Notes: generated by a model not told the origin, from the sequence alone. Shown: positions 36,127 through 45,660, counted from the stretch's first letter. The stretch: 58,561 nt of DNA from Gloeocapsopsis crepidinum LEGE 06123 (GCF_015207655.1 NZ_JADEWN010000033.1:1-58561); one strand, 5' to 3'. A program made the numbers and translations.

Positions 36127-36132
36127 AATTCT

Positions 36133-36155
36133 AGTTTAATGGAAATAAATAAACT
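36133..36155. promoter_or_regulatory. Candidate operator of the ArsR-ClpN gene
   Basis: AGTTTA and TAAACT form a perfect 6-bp inverted repeat separated by 11 bases, 7 bases upstream of the ArsR-ClpN start codon and within the 80-bp divergent region shared with the hydrolase gene. ArsR-family proteins often repress from such sites near their own promoter. The repeat is short and could be chance in AT-rich DNA. Confidence 0.35.
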
Positions 36156-36206
36156 GCCGTTTTTTGTAAAGAATTGTCACAATATAGTTAGAGCGATCGC
36201 CCACTA

Positions 36207-37106
36207 ATGAATTTCATGATTTCTACTGCATCATTCACCACAACTAAAACTTGGACTTGGCAAGGTTTTCCAATTTGCTATCAAAGCCAAGGCACGACAG
36301 GACCTGCCATTGTGCTGATTCATGGCTTTGGTGCTTCTTGGTGGCATTGGCGCAAAAATATTCCTGTATTAGCAGAAACTTGCCGCGTGTATGCGATAGA
36401 TTTAATTGGCTTTGGTGGTTCTGCCAAACCCGAACCAACCACAGAAATGCATTACACCTTTGAGACTTGGGGACAACAAATTGCCGATTTTTGCCAGGAA
36501 GTTGTAGGGGAGGAACCTGCTTTTTTAGTGGGAAACTCAATTGGTTGTATTGCAGTGATGCAAGCTGTGGTAGATCGTCCAGAAATTGCGAGAAGTATTG
36601 CACTCCTAAACTGTTCGCTGCGACTGCTGCACGATCGCAAACGTGGGGCATTACCTTGGTATCGCCGCTTTGGTGCGCCAATGGTACAACGCCTACTCTC
36701 AGTTAAGCCAATAGGCAGCTTTTTCTTCAATCAAATTGCTAAACCAAAAACTGTACGCAAGATTCTGCTGCAAGCGTATGCTAATTCTGAGGTTGTGACT
36801 GACGAACTAGTGGATCTTTTAATGGCACCGGCAAAAGATCCTGGTGCTGTTGCTGTATTTTTAGCATTTACCGCTTATTCTTCAGGACCGTTGCCAGAAG
36901 ATTTACTACCGCAGCTACCATGTCCAGCAATTATGTTGTGGGGAACAGCCGATCCGTGGGAACCATTCGAGTTAGGTCAACAACTTGCTAATTACCCACA
37001 AGTGAAAGAGTTTATTCCCATTGAAGGCGTCGGACATTGTCCCCAAGATGAAGCACCGGAAAAAGTCAATCCGATTTTACAAGCGTGGATTGCACAACAA
37101 CTTTAG
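36207..37106 (+). CDS. Alpha/beta fold hydrolase
   Basis: A 299-residue alpha/beta hydrolase. The oxyanion segment IVLIHGFGASWWHWRKN, nucleophile elbow GNSIG (Ser111), acid region WGTADPWEP and catalytic His in EGVGHCPQDEAP give a complete Ser-Asp-His triad. The lid region is rich in hydrophobic and basic residues. Overall pattern resembles the cyanobacterial/plant group of plastid-type hydrolases (some acting on chlorophyll or lipids), but the substrate is not determined. The gene is divergent from the ArsR-ClpN regulator (80 bases), which may control it, and ends 2 bases before the convergent LCP gene. Confidence 0.85.
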   Translation: MNFMISTASFTTTKTWTWQGFPICYQSQGTTGPAIVLIHGFGASWWHWRKNIPVLAETCRVYAIDLIGFGGSAKPEPTTEMHYTFETWGQQIADFCQEVVGEEPAFLVGNSIGCIAVMQAVVDRPEIARSIALLNCSLRLLHDRKRGALPWYRRFGAPMVQRLLSVKPIGSFFFNQIAKPKTVRKILLQAYANSEVVTDELVDLLMAPAKDPGAVAVFLAFTAYSSGPLPEDLLPQLPCPAIMLWGTADPWEPFELGQQLANYPQVKEFIPIEGVGHCPQDEAPEKVNPILQAWIAQQL

Positions 37107-37108
37107 AG

Positions 37109-38521
37109 TTAGTACTCTTGTGTTCGCAGCCAATCTTGACCGAGTTGAATTGTGACGTCCGAACGAAGATTTCCGGTACTTTCGACACGAATTTCGCCAA
37201 CTCCTAACGCATCGCGAATTGCGCGGGCGTTGTCAATATCACCTTGTTGAGCCACAATCCGAGTCACATCGAGTGGTTCATTCCAAGGCGTAGCAACATA
37301 AACTTGACGATATCCCGATGTTTCAAGCATGTTAGCGAGCGATTGAATAGCGCGATCGCTGCCTGTACTATCTTGAATAGCGATTCTCAGCTTTGCCGGA
37401 TTGAGGTCGCTAAAATTAGAATCTGTCGGAACATTAAAGTGCTTTGCCATCATCATGGCTATGCGATCGCGATCAGGCAGCCAGTAACTTGCTACATACT
37501 GGTCTGGCGTGCTAAAAGTACCAGGGACAAGCAACATTTCAACATCCGAGCGTTCTGTTTGGACGCCAAAACCCACTAGCGCCATTAATTCTTCAACCGT
37601 TAGGTTGGTGTCAATATTGGTTTGAATGACCGACATGATTTGAGGCACTCGTGCTAAGGTTGCTGGGTTTAAGGCTTGTTCCATCAAAGCCCGCATCAAC
37701 ATTTGCTGTCGTTGAATGCGACCAATATCACCGTATTCATCGTAGCGAAAGCGGAGTAATTGCAACGCTTGATCGCCATCTAAGTGATGCCTTCCTGCTT
37801 TTAAATTGATATACAAATGTTGGCTATCATCTTGATATTTCATGTCTTTGGGGACATAAACAGTAACACCACCCAAAGCATCAACTAATTTTTCTACACC
37901 TTGAACGTTGATCCGGATGTAGCGGTCAATCGGAACACCGTTGAGAAGATCGCTCGTCGCTTTCGCACTCAGTGCTGGACCACCTTGAGCATTTGCCGTA
38001 TTGATTTTTGTGGTTCCGAGTCCTTCGACTTCTGTACGAGTATCTCTAGGAATCGACAATACAGCTAGTTTTTCTGCTTCTGGGTCAAACCGCAGCAGCA
38101 GCATTGTATCAGAAAGACCTTCAAAGGAATTAACCAGTGCGTGGTAGCCCAAGTCTTCTGATCTGACATCAGGATCGTCTACATCAGAAGAGAGAACTTT
38201 GACACCTAAAACAAGAATATTGACAGGGCGAGTCAATTCAGACAGCCGTAAACCCGTTTTAGAAATGCGATCGCCGCGACCAAATACTGCCTCTTCTTCT
38301 GGGCTAAGCTGAGATTGCATTAAAGGAGTACTTGATAAAGAAACAGCAAGCAGTGCTCCAGCTGTCGCAGACAACATTGCTATACCAGTCATCGCCACCC
38401 AGAACCATAACCAACGACCTGATTTAGCTGAGGAATATTTGGTGTTGACTAGTCTGGGAGTCCCAGTAACAGAGGGATTTTGAGTAGAAATTTTATTATG
38501 AAATGGCACAGACTTCCTCAC
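37109..38521 (-). CDS. LytR-CpsA-Psr (LCP) family glycopolymer ligase with LytR C-terminal domain
   Basis: A 470-residue membrane-anchored enzyme. A cytoplasmic tail of about 35 residues precedes one membrane helix (LWFWVAMTGIAMLSATAGALLAVSL). The extracytoplasmic LCP catalytic domain shows NILVLGVK, SDTMLLLRFDPEAEKLAVLSIPRDTRT, KINTANAQGG and the Arg/Asp-containing LDGDQALQLLRFRYDEYGDIGRIQRQQ. The last 100 residues match the LytR_C domain (LRIAIQDSTGSDRAIQSLANMLETSGYRQVYVA). LCP proteins attach glycopolymers from lipid carriers to peptidoglycan or other surface acceptors. The start codon is GTG at 38521, as no ATG precedes the conserved part. Sits alone. Confidence 0.9.
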   Translation of the reverse strand: MRKSVPFHNKISTQNPSVTGTPRLVNTKYSSAKSGRWLWFWVAMTGIAMLSATAGALLAVSLSSTPLMQSQLSPEEEAVFGRGDRISKTGLRLSELTRPVNILVLGVKVLSSDVDDPDVRSEDLGYHALVNSFEGLSDTMLLLRFDPEAEKLAVLSIPRDTRTEVEGLGTTKINTANAQGGPALSAKATSDLLNGVPIDRYIRINVQGVEKLVDALGGVTVYVPKDMKYQDDSQHLYINLKAGRHHLDGDQALQLLRFRYDEYGDIGRIQRQQMLMRALMEQALNPATLARVPQIMSVIQTNIDTNLTVEELMALVGFGVQTERSDVEMLLVPGTFSTPDQYVASYWLPDRDRIAMMMAKHFNVPTDSNFSDLNPAKLRIAIQDSTGSDRAIQSLANMLETSGYRQVYVATPWNEPLDVTRIVAQQGDIDNARAIRDALGVGEIRVESTGNLRSDVTIQLGQDWLRTQEY

Positions 38522-38969
38522 ACATACTCAATTACACTTCACTTAAGAACGAGACAAAAGACGAACCTAAATTAAGCTAGCTCTCAATTATCGGCTGTAG
38601 AGGGTCATAAATAGCAATAACTATGACACACATTGCAGGATATGAGAACTTTCACTCCAAATTTGATTTTTTGCTGTTTGGAGTTTAGCTGGATTTGTTG
38701 GAATTAACCACTAAATTCCTCCATAAATATGAAAAAATATTTTGTGTTAAGGATTTGCATAGCACCTATCAAAAGATGTGCTATATTTCTCAGATTACCT
38801 ACTTCTAATCTCTAGTCCTGTTTTACTTTTGAGTTGTCACGTAGAAGTAAGCTAAGGTCAGCTATCAAGCTTAAAAGATAAGTGCGATTAAGTTAACAAC
38901 TAATTTAGTTACTCTTCAAACTAAATCTAACTATTTAGATGTGAGCTAGGCATGCCTGCCGACCTATCC
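38522..38969. other. AT-rich intergenic region
   Basis: These 448 bases contain no open frame of substance and no recognisable repeat family or RNA gene. The promoter of the LCP gene should lie in the first half. Confidence 0.4.
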
Positions 38970-39326
38970 CTACCGCATATCCAAACGCTGTGCCCACTGG
39001 CTGAATCCTGGCAAGCGTGCAGGCTTACCTTTGACAATTAAAAACATCAGCCAAAGACTGACTAAAAAATAACTAGAAGTTAAAAAGCTGTTCAGTATTA
39101 ATAAACGCAGTGCTAAAAACTCAAAAGTTTCTGCCCCAAAACCCATTAACAGATAACCTAATAACCAAGTTCCTGCTAAAGAGACTGCTAAGCGGCAAAC
39201 TGCTTTTTCTTCTTTGCTGCACTGACGGCGATACAAAGTCCAAAGGGCTGGGAAAAAGCCAATAATAGGAATGAGATATACAAATAGAGATAGACGGTTA
39301 GTAGGATTGAGACTGGCATCAGACAT
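38970..39326 (-). CDS. Small integral membrane protein of unknown function
   Basis: A 118-residue protein from the ATG at 39326 (MSDASLNPTNRLSLFVYLIP). It has an N-terminal hydrophobic segment (LFVYLIPIIGFFPALWTLY), a basic, cysteine-containing loop (RRQCSKEEKAVCR), two further membrane segments (SLAGTWLLGYLLMGFG and LLILNSFLTSSYFLVSLWLMFLIV) and a basic C-terminus. The layout resembles small DUF4870-like membrane proteins in cyanobacteria, but I cannot confirm this. The frame extends to 39419 with 31 more residues that look non-conserved. It is divergent from the AI-2E family gene. Confidence 0.7.
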   Translation of the reverse strand: MSDASLNPTNRLSLFVYLIPIIGFFPALWTLYRRQCSKEEKAVCRLAVSLAGTWLLGYLLMGFGAETFEFLALRLLILNSFLTSSYFLVSLWLMFLIVKGKPARLPGFSQWAQRLDMR

Positions 39327-39521
39327 TAGGGCAGTACTACAAATAAAATCAGGAGAACGATCATTTGGCGAGAAGATGTGGTTATTCGTCTTTATTAGAC
39401 GATTTAGCGGATGATTCATATCAGTTTCCAGAATCCTGAAGTAGATGGATGAGGTAAAGCGATAGAGTTAGAGATAATATCCTGCATGGAAATTGAGTTT
39501 GTTCTATCTGGCAGTTGGTAA

Positions 39522-40712
39522 ATGCAAACACGCAAACTCCTAAATTGGTGGCAGGTGATGACGCCTTCTGGGCGGCTATTAGCGATCGCGCTGTTCGCTC
39601 CCCTGCTAGTCTTAAATGGTTTGGCGATTTCAACGATTTTTGATTACTTCCACTCGTTGATTGTGATTTTAGTTGGAGCATCGCTGTTAGCCTTTTTGTT
39701 GAATTATCCAGTCAGTTGGATGGAACGCCAAGGAGCAAAACGACAGCAAGTTGCTATTTTGGTCTTTTTGCTGACGTTATCGATCTTGCTGGCTGTGGGG
39801 GTAACTTTAGTACCTCTAGTATTGATGCAAGCACAGCAACTCGTGGCGCGGTTGCCAGAGTTGATCGATTCTGGACGACATCAGCTGATGTTGTTAAATG
39901 AGTGGGCAGAAAATCAAGGTTTACCATTGAATCTTGATGCTTTAGTTGTCCAAATCAACGATCGCGTCAAAGGACAGCTGCAAGCGATCGCAGTACAAGT
40001 GTTAAACCTCGCGGTTGTTACACTGACTAGCCTTTTGGATTTCCTACTTACGATGGTGCTAGCCTTTTACTTGTTGCAGCATGGCGACGATCTCTGGCAA
40101 AGTTTAGTTCAGTGGCTACCAACGAAACTTCGCGGTCCTTTTTCTCAAACTTTACGCCTCAGCTTCCAAAATTTCTTTATTGGACAGCTTATTTTTGGGT
40201 TATGCATGGGTTCCTCGCTCACAGCAATCTTCTTATGGTTAAAGGTACCCTTTGGCTTGCTGTTTGGTATCACTATTGGCATCATGGCGCTAGTTCCCTT
40301 TGGAGGTACTGTAGGTATTGCTGGTACTACCTTGCTTGTTGCATTGCAAGATTTTTGGCTAGGATCGCGGGTTCTGATTGCGGCTGTCATTGTGCAGCAA
40401 ATTCTGGATAATTTAGTCGCACCGCGCATTTTAGGAAGCGTCACTGGTTTAAATCCTGTTTGGGTGCTAGTTTCCGTCTTAACCGGAGCAAGAATTGGTG
40501 GCTTATTAGGCGTAATTGTTGCAGTACCAACTGCAGTTGTGATTAAAACGGCTTTAAGTGCAGTACGTTCCTCTGCACAAGAAGCAGCACACGAAATTGC
40601 TGCCGGTCAAGATAGAGATCCTAGCCGCACTGATGCGTCGCAAACAACTGTAGAAGTTACCCAGAAAAAAGTTACGGAAGATATTCCCTCCAAAGGTTCT
40701 TATCAGGTTTAA
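39522..40712 (+). CDS. AI-2E family transporter
   Basis: A 396-residue polytopic membrane protein of the AI-2E exporter/PerM family (UPF0118). Membrane segments occur at about residues 17-36, 40-60, 68-95, 145-175, 205-240, 240-280 and 300-345. Family landmarks are FLLNYPVSWMERQGAKRQQVAILVFLL, the periplasmic amphipathic region around residues 100-150, FFIGQLIFGLCMGSSLTAIFLWLKVPFGLLFGITIGIMALVPFGG and LVAPRILGSVTGLNPVWVLVSVLTGARIGGLLG. The C-terminal 45 residues are polar and variable. Members may export AI-2 or act as Na+/H+ antiporters; the solute here is unknown. Confidence 0.9.
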   Translation: MQTRKLLNWWQVMTPSGRLLAIALFAPLLVLNGLAISTIFDYFHSLIVILVGASLLAFLLNYPVSWMERQGAKRQQVAILVFLLTLSILLAVGVTLVPLVLMQAQQLVARLPELIDSGRHQLMLLNEWAENQGLPLNLDALVVQINDRVKGQLQAIAVQVLNLAVVTLTSLLDFLLTMVLAFYLLQHGDDLWQSLVQWLPTKLRGPFSQTLRLSFQNFFIGQLIFGLCMGSSLTAIFLWLKVPFGLLFGITIGIMALVPFGGTVGIAGTTLLVALQDFWLGSRVLIAAVIVQQILDNLVAPRILGSVTGLNPVWVLVSVLTGARIGGLLGVIVAVPTAVVIKTALSAVRSSAQEAAHEIAAGQDRDPSRTDASQTTVEVTQKKVTEDIPSKGSYQV

Positions 40713-40824
40713 AGTAGTAGTCTTAACTCTACCTGAATGAGCAGATAATGAAGTGCCAGTTGTTTTCTAGTCATGACACAACTGGCTGTAGCAACAAATA
40801 ATAAATTTATCTCAGGACAAATAC

Positions 40825-42354
40825 TTATCTTGCTCTACCAATAGTAGTGATATAAATAACTGCTTCATCCGTAGGAATCCCTAATACTTCATTAACTTGG
40901 TCATCGAAAAAGCCAGCGATGCCACTAACACCCAAATGAAGATAAATTGCTGCTAAGTTGAGTCTTTGAGCTAAATGTCCGGCATCCATATGTAAATAAC
41001 GATAAACGCGATCGCCATATCGAGCTATTGCTGACTTTAAATCTGCTGTATGAAATAGCACGGCTGATGCATCTCTACCCAGTTCTTGACCTAGACAGAG
41101 ATAGTGCAACTCGCGACGAAAGTTTTTAAAGCGAATTTGCCGCAATTCTTGAGCAAGAGGTGCGTAGTAGTAACAGCCTTCCTCTAAGCCAGTTACTCCT
41201 GATACAGCAATAAAAGTTTCAATCAAATTCAAGTCAAAATAATCAGGAGCATCGTCTAAGCCTTGTTCGATGTAATGTTGTGGTTGGTAAGTAAAATCGA
41301 GTAATGCTTTGAGTTCATCTAAATTTAAATCTGCACCACTGTAAGCACGAGTGGAACGTCGCCGCAGCACAGTTCTCTCTAGTCCTTCTAGATTTAAGCC
41401 CCAATCGATTGGTGTTGTTGCGGTAGGAACTTTAAGACAGAAGGGAAAGTTGTACTTATCTTCCAGTGAGGTATTTGACGTTGCGGTAGGAACCTCGTGA
41501 ATATCAGCATCAGGTTCAATTTGAGTTGCACGGTGACAGAAACTTAAAAGTTCACCATCAGGGATATAGGGGTAATTTGTTTGAGTCGTAGAAGGTAAGA
41601 CAGCAATTCCTATAGGAAAATTTTGTTGGACATCAAGCAAGTCAGCCAAGGCGACAATTGCGATCGCACCTTCTTGTTCTGCATCGAGGTAGAGTAATTG
41701 GTTTACCGTTTCATCGGCAAAACCACCGATCAAATGTGCCCGATATTCATTTAAAGCACAGGCTAACTCAATATTTCCTAACAAGTGACCTGTATCAAGG
41801 AAAATACGACGATAGGCACGATCTTGATATCGCCATGCAGAACGATAAAAAACTGCTGTCGTGACGATTGCCAAGTCTGTCTTTTCTAGTGCTGAGTGTC
41901 CAAAACAGGCACTTTGCAAAGAGTGCCAAACATCATTTTCCCAAAAATGAACTAAAGAATGTGTTTGCGGTTGGTAGTTATACAATCCTGCAGGAAGTAG
42001 CGGTGTACCACGTGAAACTAAATAAACCTCTGCTGGATATAAACCACCTGCTGAAGGTGCAGCCCGAAGATAAATTGGATTCATCATACTAGGCACTTTC
42101 GCTGTTAGCCCGTAGCTGCAAAATAATAGCCGCGATAACCGTCGCCACCACAAGGCAACAGGTTCATCCGAAAAAGCAAGATTTTCCTCTTGGATATATG
42201 GTTTTAAATCGTAGCTTGTGCCAATTTTATATTCTTTAAACGGTACTGGTTGCTTACTCCAATCCAGTCCTTGACTTTTAGCAGCGATCGTCTCAGGGTG
42301 ATATTTCGTGCGATCGTGGTAATGCTGAGCAATTGAATCTTGATGTTCCGGCAT
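40825..42354 (-). CDS. SagB/ThcOx-family nitroreductase with two tandem domains
   Basis: A 509-residue protein with two nitroreductase-like FMN domains. Domain 1 (about 15-260) has the ThcOx-type sequence MMNPIYLRAAPSAGGLYPAEVYLVSRG, GHLLGNIELACALNEYRAHLIGGFADE; domain 2 (about 320-509) has LERTVLRRRSTRAYSGADLNLDELKALLDFTYQP, HMDAGHLAQRLNLAAIYLHLGVSGIAGFFDD. Proteins of this type include the azoline oxidases of thiazole/oxazole-modified peptides, but no cyclodehydratase or precursor peptide gene lies near, and stand-alone members are common in cyanobacteria. The reaction is therefore unknown. Only one domain may bind FMN. It stands as a single gene downstream of pyk on the same strand. Confidence 0.85.
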   Translation of the reverse strand: MPEHQDSIAQHYHDRTKYHPETIAAKSQGLDWSKQPVPFKEYKIGTSYDLKPYIQEENLAFSDEPVALWWRRLSRLLFCSYGLTAKVPSMMNPIYLRAAPSAGGLYPAEVYLVSRGTPLLPAGLYNYQPQTHSLVHFWENDVWHSLQSACFGHSALEKTDLAIVTTAVFYRSAWRYQDRAYRRIFLDTGHLLGNIELACALNEYRAHLIGGFADETVNQLLYLDAEQEGAIAIVALADLLDVQQNFPIGIAVLPSTTQTNYPYIPDGELLSFCHRATQIEPDADIHEVPTATSNTSLEDKYNFPFCLKVPTATTPIDWGLNLEGLERTVLRRRSTRAYSGADLNLDELKALLDFTYQPQHYIEQGLDDAPDYFDLNLIETFIAVSGVTGLEEGCYYYAPLAQELRQIRFKNFRRELHYLCLGQELGRDASAVLFHTADLKSAIARYGDRVYRYLHMDAGHLAQRLNLAAIYLHLGVSGIAGFFDDQVNEVLGIPTDEAVIYITTIGRAR

Positions 42355-42394
42355 AGAAGTTTAACGTCAGTTCGACGGAAAAGACTTTAGCAGT

Positions 42395-42511
42395 TGAAGC
42401 CGCAGCTACACAGGCAAAACCTGTCTTTACAGGTTCTCCGAAGCTTATTTTGGTATACAGTCCACAAAGGTGGACGTTGTTTGTTAAGCCGCGACTTTAG
42501 TCGCTAAGCTT
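42395..42511. repeat. Multi-hairpin dispersed repeat, copy A
   Basis: Three perfect small palindromes follow one another: CCTGTCTTTACAGG (42420-42433), GTCCACAAAGGTGGAC (42460-42475) and GCGACTTTAGTCGC (42491-42504). The same modules recur in the opposite order and orientation at 49507-49630, and in part at 54290-54390, so this is one family of mobile or propagating non-coding repeats. Confidence 0.85.
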
Positions 42512-42572
42512 TTTGATCTTGCCATTCTTCAGCCGGAAAGTGTGGTTTTTATTTTGCTTTGTATCAATCGAG

Positions 42573-44339
42573 TTAAACAACTCCTGAATAAATCAACCCC
42601 CGATGGACATCTAACGTCAAAATTGCCCCGTCGCGAATCACTTCTGTAGCTTGTTTAACGCCAACAATCACTGGTACATTTAAGCATTGACCAATCACAG
42701 CAGCATGACAGGTTGAACTTTCTTCCTCAATAATGATCGCTGCTGCTTTGCGAATTGCTTCGACATAATCAGCATTAGTATTGGATGCAACTAGAATCTC
42801 TCCAGGATTAAACTTACCAACATCCATAGGTTCGTAAGCTACTCGTGCTCGTCCGCTGACAGAACCTTGTCCAATTCCATGACCGCGACCAAGAATTGCT
42901 TTAACTACCTCAACTTTGATGAGATCTGTAGAACCCGAAACTCCTTGCAGGGTACCAGCCGTCATGACAACGAGATCGCCCTGTTTGAGTAACTGTTTTT
43001 CTTGAGCGACATTTAATGCAGCTTGGAATGTCTGAGTTGTGGAAGCTAAATCTAGAAGTAACAGAGGTTTGACTCCCCATACAAGTTGCAATTGTCGAGC
43101 GATATCAACGTGTGGGGTAATCGCAAGTATTGGTATTGTTGGACGAAACTTAGAAACGTTACGCGCTGTTGAACCTGTTTTTGTCAGCGTCATAATTGCT
43201 GCTGCTGCTAATTGTTCTGCAATCTGACCTACAGCTTGACTAATTGCATTCGGAATTGAATGGTAGGTATCTCTCACTGTGTGAGGATTTGCTGCTAGAG
43301 CTTGTTCTTGCTCAATTCGCACTGCAATTCGTGCCATTGTGGCTACAGCTTCCACCGGATACTTACCTACCGCAGTTTCATTAGAAAGCATGACGGCATC
43401 TGTTCCATCCAAAATAGCATTGGCAACATCAGAAACTTCTGCACGAGTGGGACGCGGACTGTGTACCATGCTGTCTAACATCTGCGTTGCTGTAATGATT
43501 GGAATACCTAAGCGGTTTGCAGTTGTAATTAAGCGCTTCTGTAAGATTGGAACATCTTCAGCGGGAAGTTCTACACCAAGATCTCCTCTTGCTACCATTA
43601 CACCATCACACAAAGCAAGAATTGCTTCCATTTGTTCAATTGCTTCGTGTTTCTCAATTTTGGCAATGACTGGCACTTGCTTTCCTGCACTAGAAATCAG
43701 ATCTTTGATTTCCAAGACATCTTGGGGGTTGCGCACAAAGGAGAGTGCTACCCAGTCTACTCCTTGATCGAGACCGAAAATTAAGTCTTCACGGTCTTTT
43801 TCCGTCAGTGCTTTGATTGATAAATAAACTCCTGGAAAATTGACTCCTTTATTGTTGGAAAGCACTCCGCCTACAACAACCTGACAATGTAACTCTTGAG
43901 CAGTACGATCAACTTCTTTGACGACCATCTCAACTCGACCATCGTCAAGTAGAATTGTTGCTCCCACAGGAACTTCTTGAGCCAAATTATCGTAGGTCAC
44001 GCAGCTAAGGTGCTGAGTTCCAACTACTGGTTTGCTAGTCAGCGTGAAAACATCACCTTTACACACGACAACAGAGCCAGTTTCAAACCTTCCTAAACGA
44101 ATTTTTGGTCCCTGTAGATCTTGAAGAATGGCTACCGGTTGATCGAGTTCAAAAGCAATTTGGCGGATCAGACGAACACTACGTTGGTGATCGGCATGAC
44201 TCCCATGAGAAAAATTAAGTCGCAGTGTTGTTGCGCCTGCTTCAATCAAGGCACGTAGCACTTCGGGTTGGCTAGTGGCTGGACCAATGGTGGCGACAAT
44301 TTTCGTCCGACGTGGGAAGGAGGAACCTGGTAGTTGCAT
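42573..44339 (-). CDS. pyk: Pyruvate kinase with C-terminal phosphohistidine-type swivel domain
   Basis: Glycolytic enzyme converting PEP and ADP to pyruvate and ATP, 588 residues. The kinase core (1-470) has RRTKIVATIGPATSQPEVLRALIEAG, LRLNFSHGSHADH, VALSFVRNPQDV, the signature VPVIAKIEKHEAIEQME, VMVARGDLGVELP and ITATQMLDSM. The last about 105 residues add a PEP-utiliser swivel domain (GEILVASNTNADYVEAIRKA, SSTCHAAVIGQCLNVPVIVG) with the His of the TCHAA motif. Such extended pyruvate kinases occur in cyanobacteria and Bacillus-type bacteria; the extra domain is thought to be regulatory. Single gene; promoter in the gap to crtR. Confidence 0.95.
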   Translation of the reverse strand: MQLPGSSFPRRTKIVATIGPATSQPEVLRALIEAGATTLRLNFSHGSHADHQRSVRLIRQIAFELDQPVAILQDLQGPKIRLGRFETGSVVVCKGDVFTLTSKPVVGTQHLSCVTYDNLAQEVPVGATILLDDGRVEMVVKEVDRTAQELHCQVVVGGVLSNNKGVNFPGVYLSIKALTEKDREDLIFGLDQGVDWVALSFVRNPQDVLEIKDLISSAGKQVPVIAKIEKHEAIEQMEAILALCDGVMVARGDLGVELPAEDVPILQKRLITTANRLGIPIITATQMLDSMVHSPRPTRAEVSDVANAILDGTDAVMLSNETAVGKYPVEAVATMARIAVRIEQEQALAANPHTVRDTYHSIPNAISQAVGQIAEQLAAAAIMTLTKTGSTARNVSKFRPTIPILAITPHVDIARQLQLVWGVKPLLLLDLASTTQTFQAALNVAQEKQLLKQGDLVVMTAGTLQGVSGSTDLIKVEVVKAILGRGHGIGQGSVSGRARVAYEPMDVGKFNPGEILVASNTNADYVEAIRKAAAIIIEEESSTCHAAVIGQCLNVPVIVGVKQATEVIRDGAILTLDVHRGLIYSGVV

Positions 44340-44727
44340 TGAGCCTATTCCTGATTAGTTAGAAGAGCGCTTTCCGTTATTAGCTGAGAAATTAATTTAA
44401 CGCTAAAAAGTACTTTGGAATGACACAGTTAATTTTGATAATCAAATCTTATCTTGCCCCTGTTACTGCTGTAAAAGCTGCGACCAGTTTTTCTGCAATT
44501 TTGCTGAGTGGACAACCAAGATGCCCATCCTGCAATCTCTACAATGTTTAAGTCAATCTCGTTGAGCATTATCTAATGCTTGTTGCCTGCGATCGCCTAG
44601 CAGCTTTACTAATTAGCTTTTTTTCATTCCAAACTCTAAAATTCTATGACTTCTGCTATACAAAACTTTAATATTGAGATAGCCGTATCATACAATACTC
44701 AATCCCTTCTGCAAAAGGAGTTAACAG
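44340..44727. other. Divergent promoter region between pyk and crtR
   Basis: The 388 bases hold no supported gene. A short open frame at 44646-44849 overlaps the crtR start in another frame and is rejected. A strong ribosome binding site (AAAAGGAG) precedes the crtR ATG at 44728. Confidence 0.5.
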
Positions 44728-45660
44728 ATGCTCATGTCAGAGGCAAAAAAGCCAATGACAGTCCCCAAGGAGTTTTTAATTGCCCCAGGGGGTCTAAATA
44801 TTACAGTCACAATGTTTCTAGCCGCAGTCGTCATGCTGGTGCTGTCTAACTTGGGCTACTGGCTGTGGGAATGGCCGCACTGGTGCTGCTTTACAACGAA
44901 TGTGCTGGCTTTACATATTGCAGGTACAGTAATTCACGATGCCTGTCATCAATCTGCCCATCGCAATCGCATAATTAACGCGATTTTAGGGCATAGTAGT
45001 GCGTTGATGTTAGCGTTTTCCTTTCCCGTTTTTACGCGGGTGCATTTGCAGCATCACGCCCATGTCAACGATCCCGACAACGATCCTGATTATGTTGTTT
45101 CTACCGCAGGTCCGTTATGGTTGATTAATGCTCGATTTTTTTATCACGAGGTATTTTTCTTCAAACGGCAACTGTGGCGCAATTATGAATTATTAGAATG
45201 GTTTATTGGTCGTTTGATTGTTGTCGCCATTTTTTGGGTTTCGATTCAGTACCATTTCTTAGGTTATATCCTAAATTTCTGGTTTATTCCTTCCGCAATT
45301 GTAGGACTCGCTTTAGGATTATTCTTTGATTATTTTCCCCACCGTCCTCATCAAGCACGCGATCGCTGGAAAAATGCCCGTGTTTATCCTAATCGCATCT
45401 TGAATTTACTCATCATGGGGCAAAATTATCACTTAATTCACCATCTATGGCCTTCAATTCCTTGGTATAACTATCAACCCGCTTACTATGCTACTAAACC
45501 TCTACTTGATGCGAAGGGTTCTCCGCAAACTTTAGGAATTCTACAAGGAAAAAAGGATTTCTGGAATTTTATTTATGACGTGTTTGTGGGTATTCGCTTG
45601 CACCATCATAAAACTGAGCCACCAGAAGTTATCAGTTCTCAATTAGAAAGTAAGCAATAG
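44728..45660 (+). CDS. crtR: Beta-carotene hydroxylase (CrtR-type fatty acid desaturase family)
   Basis: Membrane di-iron oxygenase of 310 residues that should hydroxylate carotenoid rings to zeaxanthin and related pigments. The three histidine boxes of the desaturase superfamily are seen: HDACH (70-74), HLQHH (106-110) and the C-terminal NYHLIHHLWPSIPWYNYQPAYYATKP; a further FDYFPHRPHQARDRW lies between. The spacing and the motifs HAHVNDPDNDPDY are those of cyanobacterial CrtR rather than of acyl-lipid desaturases. Four hydrophobic regions surround the boxes. The ATG is supported by an AAAGGAG ribosome binding site 8 bases away. It stands alone. Confidence 0.92.
   Translation: MLMSEAKKPMTVPKEFLIAPGGLNITVTMFLAAVVMLVLSNLGYWLWEWPHWCCFTTNVLALHIAGTVIHDACHQSAHRNRIINAILGHSSALMLAFSFPVFTRVHLQHHAHVNDPDNDPDYVVSTAGPLWLINARFFYHEVFFFKRQLWRNYELLEWFIGRLIVVAIFWVSIQYHFLGYILNFWFIPSAIVGLALGLFFDYFPHRPHQARDRWKNARVYPNRILNLLIMGQNYHLIHHLWPSIPWYNYQPAYYATKPLLDAKGSPQTLGILQGKKDFWNFIYDVFVGIRLHHHKTEPPEVISSQLESKQ

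Noticed and set aside
40825-42354. A thiazole/oxazole-modified peptide cluster around the SagB-like gene
   Set aside because: Neighbours are a permease and pyruvate kinase; no YcaO, cyclodehydratase or small precursor gene is seen.
44646-44849. Open frame overlapping the crtR start
   Set aside because: It uses another frame over the crtR ribosome binding site and N-terminal codons, and has no conserved features.
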